DNA from: JAGTVG01 sp964389805
GTDB lineage: Bacteria; Bacteroidota; Bacteroidia; Cytophagales; Cyclobacteriaceae
DNA: 26,055 nucleotides
Direction of reading: 5' to 3'
NCBI GenBank assembly: GCA_964389805.1
Contig: CAYMFU010000058.1
Span: 1-26,055 of the forward strand
The notes under the pieces are model-generated. The model worked only from the letters and a program-made list of their open reading frames with translations, was not told the DNA's origin and searched no databases. This document shows, in pieces, positions 17,501 to 25,536 of the stretch. The position numbers were made by a program, and so were the translations under genes. Position 1 is the stretch's first letter. Every line of letters starts with the position of its first letter.

Positions 17501-17858
17501 TATCCAGAAAAAAGGAACCATCGATTGTCAGCCTGAACACAGATTTTTCAAATCCTGAGGTTTTGGGAATTGACGCCCGCCAGATGTAGGTGATGTATTC
17601 CTTTGTATAATCTTCCGGAATAGGTTCTGTTTTAAAGCTGATTTCAGGATGGAGGCCATTTTCTCCAACATAAAGGGCAATGAATCCTTTTTCAAGGAAA
17701 GGAAAGTAATCAATTTGAGTTCCTGATAATGGTTCTGCGAATCCAATAAAAAAATCATTTTCCACAGGCCACAAATTTTCCAGGTGGCTATTTCCTTGTC
17801 CATTAAGGTAAGGCAATACTGCTATTAGCAAAAAGGTAGTTAATATTAACTTTCTCAT
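14520..17858 (-). CDS. GH38 family alpha-mannosidase, secreted
   Basis: This 1112-residue zinc glycosidase should hydrolyse alpha-mannosyl linkages with retention. A signal peptide (LILTTFLLIAVLPYLNGQG) directs it to the periplasm or beyond. About 270 residues of beta-rich extension come first, longer than in many bacterial GH38 proteins. The catalytic barrel then opens with FLPHSHVDIGFTHEQDE, giving the zinc ligands His298 and Asp300. AMITDVPGYTWG supplies Asp415, the expected nucleophile and third ligand, and FSEHTWGAL supplies His639 as fourth ligand. The C-terminal third is the beta-sandwich module seen in the family. It heads a two-gene minus-strand unit with the unknown secreted protein and is divergent from the dehydratase-like gene, 143 bases apart. 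Substrate specificity cannot be read from sequence. Confidence 0.92.
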   Translation of the reverse strand: MRKLILTTFLLIAVLPYLNGQGNSHLENLWPVENDFFIGFAEPLSGTQIDYFPFLEKGFIALYVGENGLHPEISFKTEPIPEDYTKEYITYIWRASIPKTSGFEKSVFRLTIDGSFFLDINSYDEGEAYNWRYANESADISFIHSTTDNANGQHFGFMILKLPMQNYAKGKAVIIKINDLKSDQKDAINIIQNPVVSSVKLIPEAAILKTKDGPKQSVRVELEHLGIPTNVNINTTEKIILSRKLHAGKNEFNLLFEPVADIRNVEFQVQVEGYETKTIAVTLEPVRKFEVYFLPHSHVDIGFTHEQDEVARLQWRNLDLALDLIDSTAHFPDGSKYKWNAEISWVLDGYLAQASNGQKKRFKQAVENGTIGVDALYGSVLTGLQREEELFHNTSYTRRLVEEYDFDVRSAMITDVPGYTWGIVPGLKKMGIDYLSVGPNHMPHLPHGGWQVGQTFEAWGDVPFYWVSPDGKDKLLFWMSTHGYSWFHSWSTGNISWAGGTPILNFLDELKEQRYPYDIVQLRYNIGNDNGPPDPDMPAFFRDWNEKYEWPKFRIATTMEMMTEFEKRYKHIIPEASGDFTPYWEDGAASSSTETSLNRQTADRIVQAETLTVMNDGPDEKYKVDFINAWKGVVLFSEHTWGALQSKSDPDGDVTKKLWKVKKSYGQEAADIAEELLAISLGSAGDLIDEFSIINTLSWARTELVKLPADLNFKGARLFDENKKEVPTQKLSTGELAFVAEDVPAFGSCTYSATKGEWKGKNQVEISEIYLTNGLIEVKLNQKTGDIQSLSHVGSSANFIADDTLGFNSYWYSNHILENLSRNSAPSFQVVEQGPVLSAIEVETKGAGSNSLRQYVEVIAGLERVNIKNTVDKLKVVENENVRFSYPFDVPGGEVRLDIPWSVLEPGKNQLKGANLNFFSVQRFIDVSNEDFGITMTTVDAPIWEIGEMSGQQWMSDMKRRPWIKTFRPSQNLYAWVMNNAWFVNYKAYQEGKIIYRYSLIPHGTYSAAEAKKRGMEATMPLLVSFKPHQNSLPFVLTGSSEVFATSLKSSQDGKALMLRLFNCSDQTNLINLEMDGKNLYESSPLEETGQVLNGKIQLDPWEIYTIKSVAK

Positions 17859-18001
17859 GATCTAAGGTTTTGGATAGATTTGCTCTCAATTAATACAATT
17901 GACATCTGTGATTGGACTATACATTCTATACTTTTGATAAATTCAATCAGAACTCTATAATCAATATAACACTTTAGTTTGTATATAAATAAACAGCAAC
18001 A
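17859..18001. promoter_or_regulatory. Divergent promoter region between GH38 and the dehydratase-like gene
   Basis: The 143 bases are AT-rich and must carry both starts. On the plus strand TACTTTTG at 17929-17936 fits the Bacteroidota -7 box, 65 bases before the dehydratase-like ATG; TTG triplets lie 14 and 27 bases upstream, neither ideally spaced. No convincing -7 box was found for the GH38 direction. The ATGTTCWTACAT-type element of the gntR and sigma promoters is absent. Confidence 0.35.
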
Positions 18002-19033
18002 ATGGAAAGACTGACATTACGGAATGAGTTTAAGAATTTACCCATGAGAGCTGGATTTGGTTCCTTCATGCAACCAACTCCAGAGCGCCTTAGATTCATC
18101 AAACAGTTGGGAGTTGATGACATTCTGCTCAACATGTACCGAAATAACCTTATTGATACTAACCATGATTTGCCTCTTCCAGGTAACCAACGATGGGAGT
18201 ATCAAGACTTACTTCTACTTAAAAGCAAGATCAATGACCAGGGATTGAGAATGTTGGCAATTGAGAATCTGCCTTTCTCATTCTATGATAAACTCATGAT
18301 GGGATCGAAAGGCAAAGAAGAGCAGCTGGAACATGTTAAGGTTATAATTTCCAATATGGGACGAGCGGGGATTCCGGTCCTTGGATATGCCTGGACTCCT
18401 TCCGGAGTTTGGCGTTCCTCGACAACTCATAAAATCAGGGGAGGTGCAGAAGTAATGCGTGTTGATCTGGATGACTTCAAAAATGCTCCTCTCACACATG
18501 GACGTATCTTCTCAGAAGAAGAGATGTGGGAAAATTATCATTATTTTATTGAAGGAGTATTGCCAGTTGCTGAAGAATCGGGTGTGACTTTAGCGCTACA
18601 TCCAAATGATCCCCCTACCTCCTCACTTGGAGGAGTCCCACAGTTGATGAGGAGTTTTAAGGCTTTTAAAAAAGCTATGAATCTCGTGGATAGCCAAAAC
18701 CATGGGCTTCAGTTTTGCCTGGGCAGCTGGTCTGAGATGGGTGAAGACCTTTTCGAAGTCGCAGACTATTTTGGTGCTTTGAACAAATTAATCTATGTCC
18801 ATTTTCAAGTTGTTTCAGGTACAATTCCCCGGTTCAATGAAATTTTCATTGATCAACCTGGATATTATGATCCGGTTAAAATGCTTGCAAAGCTCATAGA
18901 AGTAGGATTCAATGGAATGATTATGCCCGGCCATGTACCAAAGGTCGAAGGTGATGGTCCTTGGAAAGAACGATCCCGGGCTTATACAATTGGATATATC
19001 AAAGGGATATTGGCAGCCTTGAAACAATCATGA
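18002..19033 (+). CDS. Mannonate dehydratase (UxuA)-like TIM-barrel protein with altered active site
   Basis: This cytosolic 343-residue protein belongs to the xylose-isomerase-like TIM barrels and aligns by motif with mannonate dehydratase, which converts D-mannonate to 2-keto-3-deoxygluconate. Motifs in order are ALHPNDPP (His200), FCLGSWSEMG (Cys239), VHFQVVSGT (His267) and MPGHVP (Gly310-His311). In UxuA the corresponding segments are LHPDDPP, a Cys-Gly-Ser strand, HxRN and PDHGR. Three of four expected metal ligands are kept, but the Asp of PDHG is Gly here, and the tyrosine of the following GYGLYDRA segment is missing (WKERSRA). UxuA itself would be about 350-390 residues, so length fits. 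The stop overlaps the next ATG in an ATGA. It may be a dehydratase or isomerase acting on a different aldonate or uronate; plain UxuA activity is doubtful. Confidence 0.75.
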   Translation: MERLTLRNEFKNLPMRAGFGSFMQPTPERLRFIKQLGVDDILLNMYRNNLIDTNHDLPLPGNQRWEYQDLLLLKSKINDQGLRMLAIENLPFSFYDKLMMGSKGKEEQLEHVKVIISNMGRAGIPVLGYAWTPSGVWRSSTTHKIRGGAEVMRVDLDDFKNAPLTHGRIFSEEEMWENYHYFIEGVLPVAEESGVTLALHPNDPPTSSLGGVPQLMRSFKAFKKAMNLVDSQNHGLQFCLGSWSEMGEDLFEVADYFGALNKLIYVHFQVVSGTIPRFNEIFIDQPGYYDPVKMLAKLIEVGFNGMIMPGHVPKVEGDGPWKERSRAYTIGYIKGILAALKQS

Positions 19034-20160
19034 TTAAACTCAGAGGGCTAACATGGGATCATCCAAGAGGCTATGATTCAGTGGTCGCTGCAACGTCCGT
19101 ATTTGAAAAAACACATCCCAATATACAGTTGATCTGGCGTAAACGATCACTTAAAGAGTTTGGTGATCAGCCATTGCAAGAATTTATTAAAGAATTTGAT
19201 TTGTTAATGATCGATCATCCATTTGTTGGTGAGGCACACCAAAACCAACTTCTTGCCAGATTAGAACTTCTCCTACCGGAAAACTATTTATTTGAACAGT
19301 CTAAATTACATATTGGAAAAACATTCCAGAGTTACAACTATCATAATCATCAGTATGCAATTCCAATAGACGCCTCTGCACAGTTCAGTGCATTTAATGA
19401 CTTTTCTCTTTCCCTGCATGAAATTCCTCAAACATGGGATCAGTTTATAGAAATGATGTCTCAAACTTCATTCTCAGAAAAAGTAATTTGGCCACTTTGC
19501 CCAACCGACTTTTGGTGTTCATTTCTTACTATTTCTGCACAATACGCAGGAAACCGCAAAGAGGTCTTCAATCCATCCGGGATTGATCCGGATATTGCCC
19601 TAAAGGCACTTATTTTGTTAAAATTTGCTTCAGAAAACATTTCACAGGAGAACTGGAAAATCAATCCAATCCAGGCATTGGAATTAATGAAAAAAGGCAG
19701 GTTTGCCTTTGCTCCTCTACTATTCGGTTATATATCATACTCACAGAAAGGTTCACCTATACAGTTTTCGAATGCGCTGGCTATAGATTCACAGAGCCCT
19801 GTTTCACTACTTGGCGGAGTAGGCCTTGCAATTTCAGCCTATGCCAGAAATAAAAAGGAATGCGCAGAATTTATGCTATTCGTTCTGAGAGATGAAATTC
19901 TTTCTGCTTGTTATATTGAAAACAATGGTCAACCATCACTTCTTTCATCCTGGAATTCGAGTGTGCTCAACAAGCAATCTAAGAATTTCTTTGCAAATAC
20001 AATGGGAAGCATGAAAAATGCTTTTGTTCGTCCCAGAATCTCAGGTTTCAACAAGTTCCAGGAATCCGCAACCCAATATTTACATGAAAATTTCAGAAGA
20101 GCCAATGAAACCCGCCTGATTACCAATTTGAATCATTTATATACTAAACACTGTCTCTAA
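19030..20160 (+). CDS. Solute-binding-protein (SBP family 1)-like protein without signal peptide
   Basis: The 376-residue product has the fold signature of an extracellular carbohydrate-binding protein of ABC importers. WDHPRGYDSVVAATSVFEK is at the N-terminus, DLLMIDHPFVG in the first lobe, and SLLGGVGLAISAYARNKKEC with a late NNGQPSL in the second. It lacks any signal peptide or lipobox: it begins MIKLRGLTWDHPRGYD, and no permease or ATPase gene is nearby. It is therefore probably cytosolic and not a classical transporter component. The start at 19030 overlaps the stop of the dehydratase-like gene (ATGA) and opens directly on the conserved segment; an in-frame ATG at 18961 would only add residues overlapping the previous gene. 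The coupling suggests it works with that enzyme, perhaps as a sensor, carrier or derived enzyme for the same ligand. Confidence 0.75.
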   Translation: MIKLRGLTWDHPRGYDSVVAATSVFEKTHPNIQLIWRKRSLKEFGDQPLQEFIKEFDLLMIDHPFVGEAHQNQLLARLELLLPENYLFEQSKLHIGKTFQSYNYHNHQYAIPIDASAQFSAFNDFSLSLHEIPQTWDQFIEMMSQTSFSEKVIWPLCPTDFWCSFLTISAQYAGNRKEVFNPSGIDPDIALKALILLKFASENISQENWKINPIQALELMKKGRFAFAPLLFGYISYSQKGSPIQFSNALAIDSQSPVSLLGGVGLAISAYARNKKECAEFMLFVLRDEILSACYIENNGQPSLLSSWNSSVLNKQSKNFFANTMGSMKNAFVRPRISGFNKFQESATQYLHENFRRANETRLITNLNHLYTKHCL

Positions 20161-22460
20161 AACTTTTCTTCAACCATAGAAAGACCTTCATTATTGCTTG
20201 TAATTGTATAGTATTTACCTTGATAGGGCACATGATGCATTTTTCCCCGGATACTTCTTACCATACCAGGTTTATCCAATGGATTACCTTCCATAAATCG
20301 CGGCATAAATCCAAAGAATTCACGTAGCATAACATTGGCAAACCCAATACCTGAAGCGGCATCGCGTATATGCCATCCTCGTTCAGCACCACGTACCCTC
20401 GCATTTTTGTTTTCCTTATTTTCTCCCCATAATTCATGTGCCTGTGCCCAGTTACCTTCAAGTGTAACCGGATAAATAGCACGATAAAAATCCATTGCTT
20501 TCTCTGGGTAACCCATGTGATACATGGCTTCCATTGTATTTAATGGCCAACCATCATATGCCCCTAAAGGTCCATGATCTGGTCTGTCTGAATTTTCAGC
20601 TGCCGGATCCTTCAATGACTGGGCACGCATCCAGGAATTTGTCAGAAGTTCATCTTCGACAAATCCCAGCATTTCTTCTTTCATGTTTTCATCTAATTCA
20701 TCCGCCATATATCTACCTATAAAATGGAAGTCAAGTGAATGTCTGATTTCAACCTTTTTATTATTTGGAAACAAACTATACCATGTCCCGTCTCCTGCAT
20801 AAAGTTGTAACACTCGTTCTGCCATTTCAATTGCATCTTTTTTGACAATAGCTGCTTTGTCAGCATCTCCAAGTTTTTCATACATGCCTGCCAGTAGTTT
20901 CATCATTCCAACATAACCTGCATTAAAGGAAGGAACAACATGGATATAAGTAGGAACAGCTTCCAAAAGCATCCATGGATCATCACCAAAATCGGCAAGC
21001 TTGTAAATATCTCCTTCATAGCCCTCCTGATTTTCTTTCGAAAGATTTTGCCAATTGTATGCCATGTCGTGCATATGTCTGAGAACGGATTCACCCTCAA
21101 TAACTTCCTCCAGAAAGGCATAATCCCCCGATACAACCAGATACTCATGCAACATTTGAAAGATTGCCCAATAATTCGCTACATATCCATTGCCAACTCC
21201 TTTTCCTCCCAGATAATCCCGGCCGTAATACTTATCTATGTTAATGGTAAGCCAGCCCTTCAGATTCTCCTTCATCATTTCAGGATCAGTGGTAGCACCA
21301 ATTGTTCTCCAGGAAGTAGTGTCCCAGTAAAACATGATACTAGCTCCCCATCTTGGTCCTCCAGTCAAAACAACCCGTTTCATTATCGGGAAATTGGTGT
21401 GGGTGAGGTAAAGCATGGTCACTGCACTCATATAGTAGACTCGGTTCACCTTCGGTTCGCCTGTTTCCAGGACAGGGAAATTGCCCGACACAAAGGAATT
21501 ATTCGGTGTGAAGAGTGCCTCCCATTTTTGTTTCCATTGATTTTTTACACTGGCAAAGGTATTCTCAAAATTACTTGACCAACTAGCCGTACTGTTTACC
21601 ACTGCGTGAGCATCTGATCCAAATGACATAGAATAAGAAATTGTTTTTGATCCATTGGCTGGGATTTTAAGTTTCCAACTTATCGAACCACCAGCATTCT
21701 TCACGCTGATATCATCAGGTTTCTGTGTGAAATTGAAGGCTGTCAGAGCCGTCGAATTAAGATCTTTAACCAAAATAGAATTCTCCCCTTTAGATGCTTC
21801 GTAAAAGTTTGAACGCATGATAACACTGTCATTAGGCCAATCAGGGGAAACCGGGTTAATTCCAATGCTATCTCTCACTTTCTTCATTTCATGAAGGTTT
21901 TCGAGAAATACTGTTATAAGATCATCTTCAAATGCCTCTTTTTCATTTGCTCTCACGGAAGGAAATGGATACCACCATTGCCAATCAGTATCATATCTGC
22001 TGATGAATCCAATCACATCCAAATCAACGTCTATGGTGATCTCCTGATCGGTTGTGTTTTCAAAATCTATGCGCCATAAAGCTCCATTATCCTCAAAAAC
22101 GAGTCTCGTATCAGATATGATATCGAGTCCGGGTAATTGACTTTTTCTCAAAGCATTGTAGACACTCCATTTGTAGTTTTCGGTTATTACAGTTTCACCA
22201 TTGATCTTGAGTGTACCTGTGTGATATCCTCCTGAATAGGGTGGAACAGCCAACCATGAGATCGAAGTCAGGTCACGATTAATGATAGCCTGTCCTCTAA
22301 AGTTCCGCAGTGAAGGAAAGTTGGCGATGGTGTCAGCATGAATCCATACGCTGGACATCTCATCTAACGTAGGAACAAAATCCGTTGCTTCAGTCGTGGG
22401 CTCTTTGTTTTTACATGACCAAACGGCAAAAAATGTAATTAATAAGCAAATATTTTTCAT
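20157..22460 (-). CDS. Six-hairpin glycosidase-like lipoprotein, paralog 2 of a tandem pair
   Basis: The 767-residue protein starts with a lipoprotein-type signal ending VWSC (Cys16). Residues ~30-310 are a beta-rich domain with WWYPFPSVRAN, like the N-terminal sandwich of GH15/GH63-type enzymes. The C-terminal ~450 residues look like an (alpha/alpha)6 barrel. It carries LTGGPRWGASIMFYWDTTSW (Trp379-Asp380), ANYWAIFQMLHEYLVVSGDY, LEAVPTYIHVVPSFNAGYVG, SDRPDHGPLGAYDGWPLNT (Asp628) and the late AQAHELWGEN. These acidic and aromatic clusters are where catalytic acids of such barrels occur, but I cannot assign the family. It is the last gene of the SMP-30/dehydrogenase unit; its ATG overlaps its paralog's stop (ATGA), and its own stop overlaps that of the convergent SBP-like gene by four bases. 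Confidence 0.75.
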   Translation of the reverse strand: MKNICLLITFFAVWSCKNKEPTTEATDFVPTLDEMSSVWIHADTIANFPSLRNFRGQAIINRDLTSISWLAVPPYSGGYHTGTLKINGETVITENYKWSVYNALRKSQLPGLDIISDTRLVFEDNGALWRIDFENTTDQEITIDVDLDVIGFISRYDTDWQWWYPFPSVRANEKEAFEDDLITVFLENLHEMKKVRDSIGINPVSPDWPNDSVIMRSNFYEASKGENSILVKDLNSTALTAFNFTQKPDDISVKNAGGSISWKLKIPANGSKTISYSMSFGSDAHAVVNSTASWSSNFENTFASVKNQWKQKWEALFTPNNSFVSGNFPVLETGEPKVNRVYYMSAVTMLYLTHTNFPIMKRVVLTGGPRWGASIMFYWDTTSWRTIGATTDPEMMKENLKGWLTINIDKYYGRDYLGGKGVGNGYVANYWAIFQMLHEYLVVSGDYAFLEEVIEGESVLRHMHDMAYNWQNLSKENQEGYEGDIYKLADFGDDPWMLLEAVPTYIHVVPSFNAGYVGMMKLLAGMYEKLGDADKAAIVKKDAIEMAERVLQLYAGDGTWYSLFPNNKKVEIRHSLDFHFIGRYMADELDENMKEEMLGFVEDELLTNSWMRAQSLKDPAAENSDRPDHGPLGAYDGWPLNTMEAMYHMGYPEKAMDFYRAIYPVTLEGNWAQAHELWGENKENKNARVRGAERGWHIRDAASGIGFANVMLREFFGFMPRFMEGNPLDKPGMVRSIRGKMHHVPYQGKYYTITSNNEGLSMVEEKF

Positions 22461-24760
22461 CTCTTTTCTTTAATCATTTCCAATCCCTTTTCACTGCTGA
22501 CTATAGTGTATAAATCACCCCTATAATTAATATGGAACATTTTCCCCTGGATGCTCCTTACCATTTGAGGTTTATCCAATGGGGAATCATTCATGAATTT
22601 GGGAGCAAATCCAAAAAACTCTCTAAGCATCAAATTTGCATAACCAATACCTGAAGCCGCATCACGAACACTCAACCCCCTTCTGGCGATCCGGACTCGC
22701 GCATTTTTGTTGTACTTATTGTCTCCCCAAAGCTCATGAGACTGCGCCCAGGTACCTTCCAGTGTAACTGGATAAATGGCGCGATAAAAATCCATTGCTT
22801 TTTCCGGATATCCCATATGATAAAAAGCCTCCATCGTATTCAATGGCCATCCATCATATGAGCCCAATGGGCCATGGTCAGGTCGATCAGAATGTTCTGC
22901 ATCCAGGTCATCCCTTGATTGTGCTCTCATCCATGAATCTGTCATAAGTTCGGTTTCTACAAACTGGATCATTTCTTCTTTTATTTCAGTTGTCAAATCA
23001 TCTCCCATATACCTTCCAAGGAAATGAAAATCCAAAATGTGTCGTATTTCACGCCTTTCATTATTGGGAAATAAACCGTACCAAACACCGTCACCTGCAT
23101 ACAATTGTAATACTCGTTGAGCCATTTCAGCTGCATCAGTTTTTGCTATTCCCGATTTTTCTTTATCACCAAGTGCATCGTAAATATCAGATAGTCTCCT
23201 CATCATTCCTACATAACCTGCATTGAATGACACTACAATGTGCTTATAATTGGGAACTGCCTCCAGTAATGCATTTTTATCACCACCGAAATCCGCCAAT
23301 TTATAAAGCTCACCTTCATGCCCCTCGTCTCCCTCTCTGGATAAATTTTGCCAATTGTATGCCATTTCATGGAGATGAGTCATAATAGTCTTTCCATTTA
23401 TAATTTCATCAAGTAAGGCGTAATCACCACTAACTACTAAGTACTCATGAAGCATCTGAAAAATAGCCCAGTAATTGGCTACATATCTATAGCCTATTCC
23501 ATTACCACTCAAATAGTCTCTTCCATAAATTTTGTTTATATCGAGTGTTAACCATCCTTTCATATTTTCCAACATCATTTCCGGGTCTGACACAGCACCA
23601 ATTGTACGCCAGGAGGTTGTATCCCAAAAAAACATGATAGAACCGCCCCATCCGGGACCTCCGGTCAGCACCACTCTTTCCATTGCAGGTAAGTTTGTAT
23701 TCATTAAATACAACATGGTCATTACACTAATGTAATAGACCCGTTCTGCCCTATAATCGTCAGTCTCAAGCACAGGAACATTTCCAGAGAGAAAATTATT
23801 ATTCGGAGTGAAGATCTGAATCCATTTCTCACTCCATTTCTTTTTAATGGAATCAAAAGTATTGTCAAACCCTTTCATCCAGAATAAACCGTCCTCAATA
23901 AGCTTCACTTCAGAATCACCATAGACCATAGCATACGTATGCTCAAACGATTCGCCAGCTGGAATACTAATTGTCCAATTTACAGTTGCTCCACTATTGA
24001 AGAGTTGTACTGATTGTGGTTTTCTTCCAAAATGGAAAGCACATTTTACAGGTGAATTCTGATCCTCAATAATAATTGCATTCTTAACACGTTTTGTTAA
24101 ATAAAGTTCTGAAGAAAGGATTTCCATGTCTGTTGGCCACTTTCCTGAGGAAAGTCCAAGATTGTCCCGTACTTTTTCTTTTTCGTACAAATTTTCTTTA
24201 AAGCGTAAAAGAAAGTCCTTTTCGAAAAGGGCAGTTTTATTGCCTCTAATGGAGGGTAGCGGGTACCACCATTCCCACTGAGTATTGTATTTACCTAAAA
24301 AACCTACAACATCCTGACTGAGTTGGATAGTCAGATCTTCATCAGTAGTGTTCTTCATAATAACCTTCCACATAATCCCATTTTGCTCGAACACCATCCT
24401 TGTGTCACTATAGATTTCAATACCCTCATGATTGGCCTTTCTTTCTGCTCCATACGCATTCCAACGCGTCATTTCTGCCCGGATAATTTCCCCATCAATT
24501 TTAAGGGCACCTGAATGATATCCCATTGAATATGGAGGAGAATTGAACCAGGATACAGATGTCATGTCACGGTTGATTACACCCTGAGCCCTAAAATTCC
24601 GTAAAGAGGGCATAAAATCGATCGTATCTGTTGAGGACCAGACACTTGACATTTCATCGATTGATGGAATGATTTCTTCAACAGACGTATCCGTTGAAAG
24701 CTTTGAGCAGGATAACATAAAAAATCCAATGGTCAGAACAGAAATCCTTTGGGCTATCAT
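22457..24760 (-). CDS. Six-hairpin glycosidase-like lipoprotein, paralog 1 of a tandem pair
   Basis: This protein has exactly the same length (767) as its downstream neighbour and aligns end to end; in the barrel half roughly two thirds of residues look identical by eye, fewer in the N-terminal half. The signal ends FMLSC (Cys18), giving a lipoprotein. Shared landmarks are PSLRNFRAQGVINRDMTSVSW near the N-terminus, GGPGWGGSIMFFWDTTSWRT (Trp379 at the same position as in the paralog), NYWAIFQMLHEYLVVSGDY, SDRPDHGPLGSYDGWPLNT and AQSHELWGDN. Segments SGNGIGYRYV and ISREG-like loops differ, so substrate pockets may differ. It follows the dehydrogenase gene by three bases. A tandem duplication with later specialisation is the simplest history. 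The activity is unknown; glycoside hydrolysis is inferred from fold-like motifs and context. Confidence 0.75.
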   Translation of the reverse strand: MIAQRISVLTIGFFMLSCSKLSTDTSVEEIIPSIDEMSSVWSSTDTIDFMPSLRNFRAQGVINRDMTSVSWFNSPPYSMGYHSGALKIDGEIIRAEMTRWNAYGAERKANHEGIEIYSDTRMVFEQNGIMWKVIMKNTTDEDLTIQLSQDVVGFLGKYNTQWEWWYPLPSIRGNKTALFEKDFLLRFKENLYEKEKVRDNLGLSSGKWPTDMEILSSELYLTKRVKNAIIIEDQNSPVKCAFHFGRKPQSVQLFNSGATVNWTISIPAGESFEHTYAMVYGDSEVKLIEDGLFWMKGFDNTFDSIKKKWSEKWIQIFTPNNNFLSGNVPVLETDDYRAERVYYISVMTMLYLMNTNLPAMERVVLTGGPGWGGSIMFFWDTTSWRTIGAVSDPEMMLENMKGWLTLDINKIYGRDYLSGNGIGYRYVANYWAIFQMLHEYLVVSGDYALLDEIINGKTIMTHLHEMAYNWQNLSREGDEGHEGELYKLADFGGDKNALLEAVPNYKHIVVSFNAGYVGMMRRLSDIYDALGDKEKSGIAKTDAAEMAQRVLQLYAGDGVWYGLFPNNERREIRHILDFHFLGRYMGDDLTTEIKEEMIQFVETELMTDSWMRAQSRDDLDAEHSDRPDHGPLGSYDGWPLNTMEAFYHMGYPEKAMDFYRAIYPVTLEGTWAQSHELWGDNKYNKNARVRIARRGLSVRDAASGIGYANLMLREFFGFAPKFMNDSPLDKPQMVRSIQGKMFHINYRGDLYTIVSSEKGLEMIKEKR

Positions 24761-24763
24761 TAT

Positions 24764-25525
24764 CTAATCTTGTTTGCTGCCAGCTACCTTAATTCCAATC
24801 CCCCCATCCACACGAATCGCCTGTCCCGTCATAAAACCTCCTTTATCGCTTGCCGCAAATACAATCAGCTCGCCCACTTCATCCGCTGCGCCAATACGCT
24901 CGAGCAAATGCATGTTATTGCATTCCTCTAATACTGCTTGCGGATTTGGTGATTCCTTAATGGCACGTTGCAGCATAGGAGTATCAATAGTGCTTGGACA
25001 AATTGCAACACACCGTATGTTTGGTGAGTAATCTACAGCTATGCTGCGTGTTAGTCCCAACAACGCGGTCTTCCCTGTGGTGTATGCTGCTACACTTGAT
25101 TGTGAAATATAGGCTTGTACACTGGAAACATTGATGATCACACCCTTACCAATCTTCTGCATGGATGGAATTGCTTCCTTACTGCATAAAAAGTAGCTTT
25201 TCAGATTGATATTCATGTTTAGGTCCCAATCCTCCGATGTTGTAGTGGTAACTGTACCATATATTACGATGCCAACATTGTTCACAAGTATACTGATCTC
25301 ACCAAAATGGGCAATAGCTTTCGAAAATGATTTCTTAATCATTTCTTCATTTGCCATATCACATTTAATAAACAATACATCGTCTCCCAGCGCTTGAGAA
25401 AGTTTAGATCCTGCCTCTGAATCAATATCCAGAATAGTCACACGATAATCCTCGCGGATGAAAATTCTAACTGCTGATTCACCTATTCCATTAGCACCTC
25501 CGGTTATTACTGCATGTTTCTTCAT
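24764..25525 (-). CDS. NAD-type short-chain dehydrogenase/reductase (sugar dehydrogenase candidate)
   Basis: This is a classical 253-residue SDR with a complete active site. VITGGANGIG (loop at 8-15) binds the cofactor, and Asp33 at the end of the second strand (ILDID) favours NAD(H) over NADP(H). VNNVG (81-85) stabilises the core. The catalytic set is Ser135 (INVSSVQ), Tyr148 and Lys152 (AAYTTGK). The C-terminus keeps the MTGQAIRVDGG motif of FabG/glucose-dehydrogenase-like members. The gene lies between SMP-30 (11 bases upstream) and the glycosidase-like pair (3 bases downstream). Pairing with a lactonase is typical for an aldose or uronate dehydrogenase that makes a sugar lactone. The substrate is inferred from context only; a reductase or epimerase-linked role remains possible. 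Confidence 0.88.
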   Translation of the reverse strand: MKKHAVITGGANGIGESAVRIFIREDYRVTILDIDSEAGSKLSQALGDDVLFIKCDMANEEMIKKSFSKAIAHFGEISILVNNVGIVIYGTVTTTTSEDWDLNMNINLKSYFLCSKEAIPSMQKIGKGVIINVSSVQAYISQSSVAAYTTGKTALLGLTRSIAVDYSPNIRCVAICPSTIDTPMLQRAIKESPNPQAVLEECNNMHLLERIGAADEVGELIVFAASDKGGFMTGQAIRVDGGIGIKVAGSKQD

Positions 25526-25536
25526 AGAATTTTTAT

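Noticed and set aside
18961..19029. Upstream in-frame ATG for the SBP-like gene
   Set aside because: It would only add residues overlapping the previous gene; the ATGA overlap at 19030 and the conserved N-terminal motif favour the later start.
20157..24760. Tandem paralogs as an assembly duplication artefact
   Set aside because: The two copies differ widely in protein and DNA sequence, so they are genuine, old duplicates.
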